NCBI GenBank assembly: GCA_037445635.1
Contig: JBBIKC010000067.1
Coordinates: 1-5,459, forward strand
Direction: 5' to 3'
DNA: 5,459 nt
DNA from: JBFMCC01 sp037445635
Lineage (GTDB): Bacteria; Chloroflexota; Anaerolineae; Anaerolineales; Villigracilaceae
Shown one piece after another: positions 4,855-5,459 of the stretch. A program made the position numbers and the translations under genes. How positions within the stretch are numbered: position 1 is the stretch's first letter; each line of letters starts with the position of its first letter. Below the pieces are notes generated by a model. That model worked only from the letters and a program-made list of their open reading frames with translations, ran no database searches and had not been told where the DNA came from.

Positions 4855-5459
4855 CCTCCGCTTCCGCCCCCGGCAAGATCATCCTGTTCGGCGAACACGC
4901 CGTTGTGTACGGACGTCCCGCCCTGGCCGCGCCGGTCACGCAGGTGCATGTGGATGTCGAAGTCTCGGACTCGCCCCGCGCGGGGATCTGGATCCGCGCC
5001 CCGCGCGTGGACCTGCACGCCGAACTGAACTCGCTTCCCTCCGACCATCCGATTGCCGCCGTTATTCATAACTTTTTGTTCCTCTCGCGCACGTCCCCCT
5101 CTCCTGCTCGCGCTGAGCGGAGCGCCAGCGGAGACGAAGCGGGGAGAGGGGTGAGGAGTGAGAGGTTTCCAAATCTCGACATCCGCATCGACTCCACCAT
5201 CCCCGTCGCCTCGGGGCTCGGCTCCGGCGCGGCCGTGACCGTGGCTCTCCTGCGCGCCTTGTCGCTTCACCTGAATCACCCAATGACGGACGAGGAAGTC
5301 AACGCCTTCGCCTTCGAGATCGAGAAACTGCATCACGGCACGCCATCGGGGATTGACAACACAGTTGTTACCTACGCCAAACCTGTTTACTTCATCAAGC
5401 GTCCCTCCTCTCCCATTGTGGGAGGGGCTGGGAGTGGGGTCGAAATATTTCGCGCCGCG
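4851..5459 (+). CDS. mvk: Mevalonate kinase (GHMP kinase), N-terminal part with two in-frame palindromic inserts
   Basis: Mevalonate kinase phosphorylates mevalonate with ATP in the cytoplasmic mevalonate pathway to isopentenyl diphosphate. The 203 visible codons contain GHMP motif 1, APGKIILFGEHAVVYGRPA at 6-24, the ATP loop PVASGLGSGAA at 118-128, and EKLHHGTPSGIDN at 158-170. Glu158 and Asp169 have the spacing of the Mg-binding Glu and catalytic Asp of animal mevalonate kinase. The GTG start overlaps the upstream TGA as GTGA, so translational coupling is likely. Two low-complexity segments interrupt the protein: about residues 82-105 between motifs 1 and 2, and about 185-197 after PVYFIK. 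Each coincides with a GC-rich palindrome (5095-5165, 5403-5439). The frame stays open to the window edge, so the gene is not obviously broken. The usual second Ser of GLGSSAA is Gly126 here. The C-terminal third or so is outside the window. Confidence 0.93.
   Translation, partial: MTSASAPGKIILFGEHAVVYGRPALAAPVTQVHVDVEVSDSPRAGIWIRAPRVDLHAELNSLPSDHPIAAVIHNFLFLSRTSPSPARAERSASGDEAGRGVRSERFPNLDIRIDSTIPVASGLGSGAAVTVALLRALSLHLNHPMTDEEVNAFAFEIEKLHHGTPSGIDNTVVTYAKPVYFIKRPSSPIVGGAGSGVEIFRAA
5095..5165 (+). repeat. GC-rich palindromic element B inside the mevalonate kinase gene
   Basis: Outer arms CCCCTCTCC (5096-5104) and GGAGAGGGG (5143-5151) are perfect complements, extended inward imperfectly by TGCT against AGC(GG). 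The centre contains GCGCT-GAGCGG-AGCGC and ends in GACGAAGC. The right arm continues into a tail GTGAGGAGTGAGAGG (5152-5165 and just before) related to the tail of element A. It encodes a Ser/Arg/Gly/Ala-rich stretch around residues 82-105 that separates GHMP motifs 1 and 2. No stop codon arises in the gene frame. The borders are approximate. Confidence 0.75.
5403..5439 (+). repeat. Short palindromic element C inside the mevalonate kinase gene
   Basis: A 9-bp stem, CCTCTCCCA (5407-5415) and TGGGAGGGG (5419-5427) with one T-G pair and loop TTG, is followed by the G-rich tail CTGGGAGTGGGG (5428-5439). Core and tail are related to those of elements A and B in the same orientation on the plus strand. 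It encodes about residues 185-197, a Pro/Ser/Gly-rich run after PVYFIK where family members carry a variable loop. It is the shortest and most weakly defined copy. Confidence 0.65.

Noticed and set aside
4842..5336. Minus-strand open frame of 164 codons opposite mevalonate kinase
   Set aside because: It is the shadow of a gene with clear GHMP motifs, lengthened by high GC content and the palindromic element.

Overview
The window is bacterial, GC-rich and gene-dense. It carries seven protein genes: an AbiE-type toxin-antitoxin pair, a CDF-family metal exporter, a TlyA rRNA methyltransferase, a UbiA-family polyprenyl-phosphate phosphoribosyltransferase, and truncated lepA and mevalonate kinase genes at the two edges. 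An archaeal-like mevalonate kinase, -10 boxes lying directly in front of start codons, and GC-rich palindromes inside genes together suggest a Chloroflexota bacterium, perhaps Anaerolineae. That assignment is an inference from gene content and has not been tested by any search.

Layout. 1-531 (-): the first 177 codons of lepA (elongation factor 4). 565-1913 (-): a two-gene AbiEi/AbiEii module with an ATGA overlap, visibly richer in A/T than its flanks. Its promoter at 1923-1951 has a consensus -35 box and lies inside a 17-bp perfect inverted repeat (1904-1946) that also covers the antitoxin start codon, a good autorepression operator. 2074-3042 (+): a CDF transporter whose metal-site residues (N, D, D, D) match the manganese type. 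It converges on tlyA with a 4-bp overlap. 3039-3884 (-): tlyA. 3885-3984: a short divergent intergenic region with a -10 box for each side and a degenerate 29-bp tandem repeat. 3985-4854 and 4851-5459 (+): the phosphoribosyltransferase and mevalonate kinase genes, overlapping by GTGA and probably one operon for isoprenoid/polyprenyl-phosphate metabolism.

The most notable structure is a family of GC-rich palindromic elements lying inside coding sequences and kept in frame. One is in tlyA (3299-3388) and two are in the mevalonate kinase gene (5095-5165 and 5403-5439). They share a CTCTCC/GGAG-type stem and a G-rich tail related to GGGGTGAGG. They add low-complexity Pro/Gly/Arg/Ser-rich segments between conserved motifs of enzymes that otherwise look intact. 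The tlyA copy is read on the opposite strand from the mevalonate kinase copies. This resembles the known behaviour of Rickettsia palindromic elements but in a different family and probably a different phylum.

A second theme is start architecture. Three genes (CDF, tlyA, phosphoribosyltransferase) have a -10-like hexamer exactly 6 nt before the start codon, which fits leaderless transcripts.
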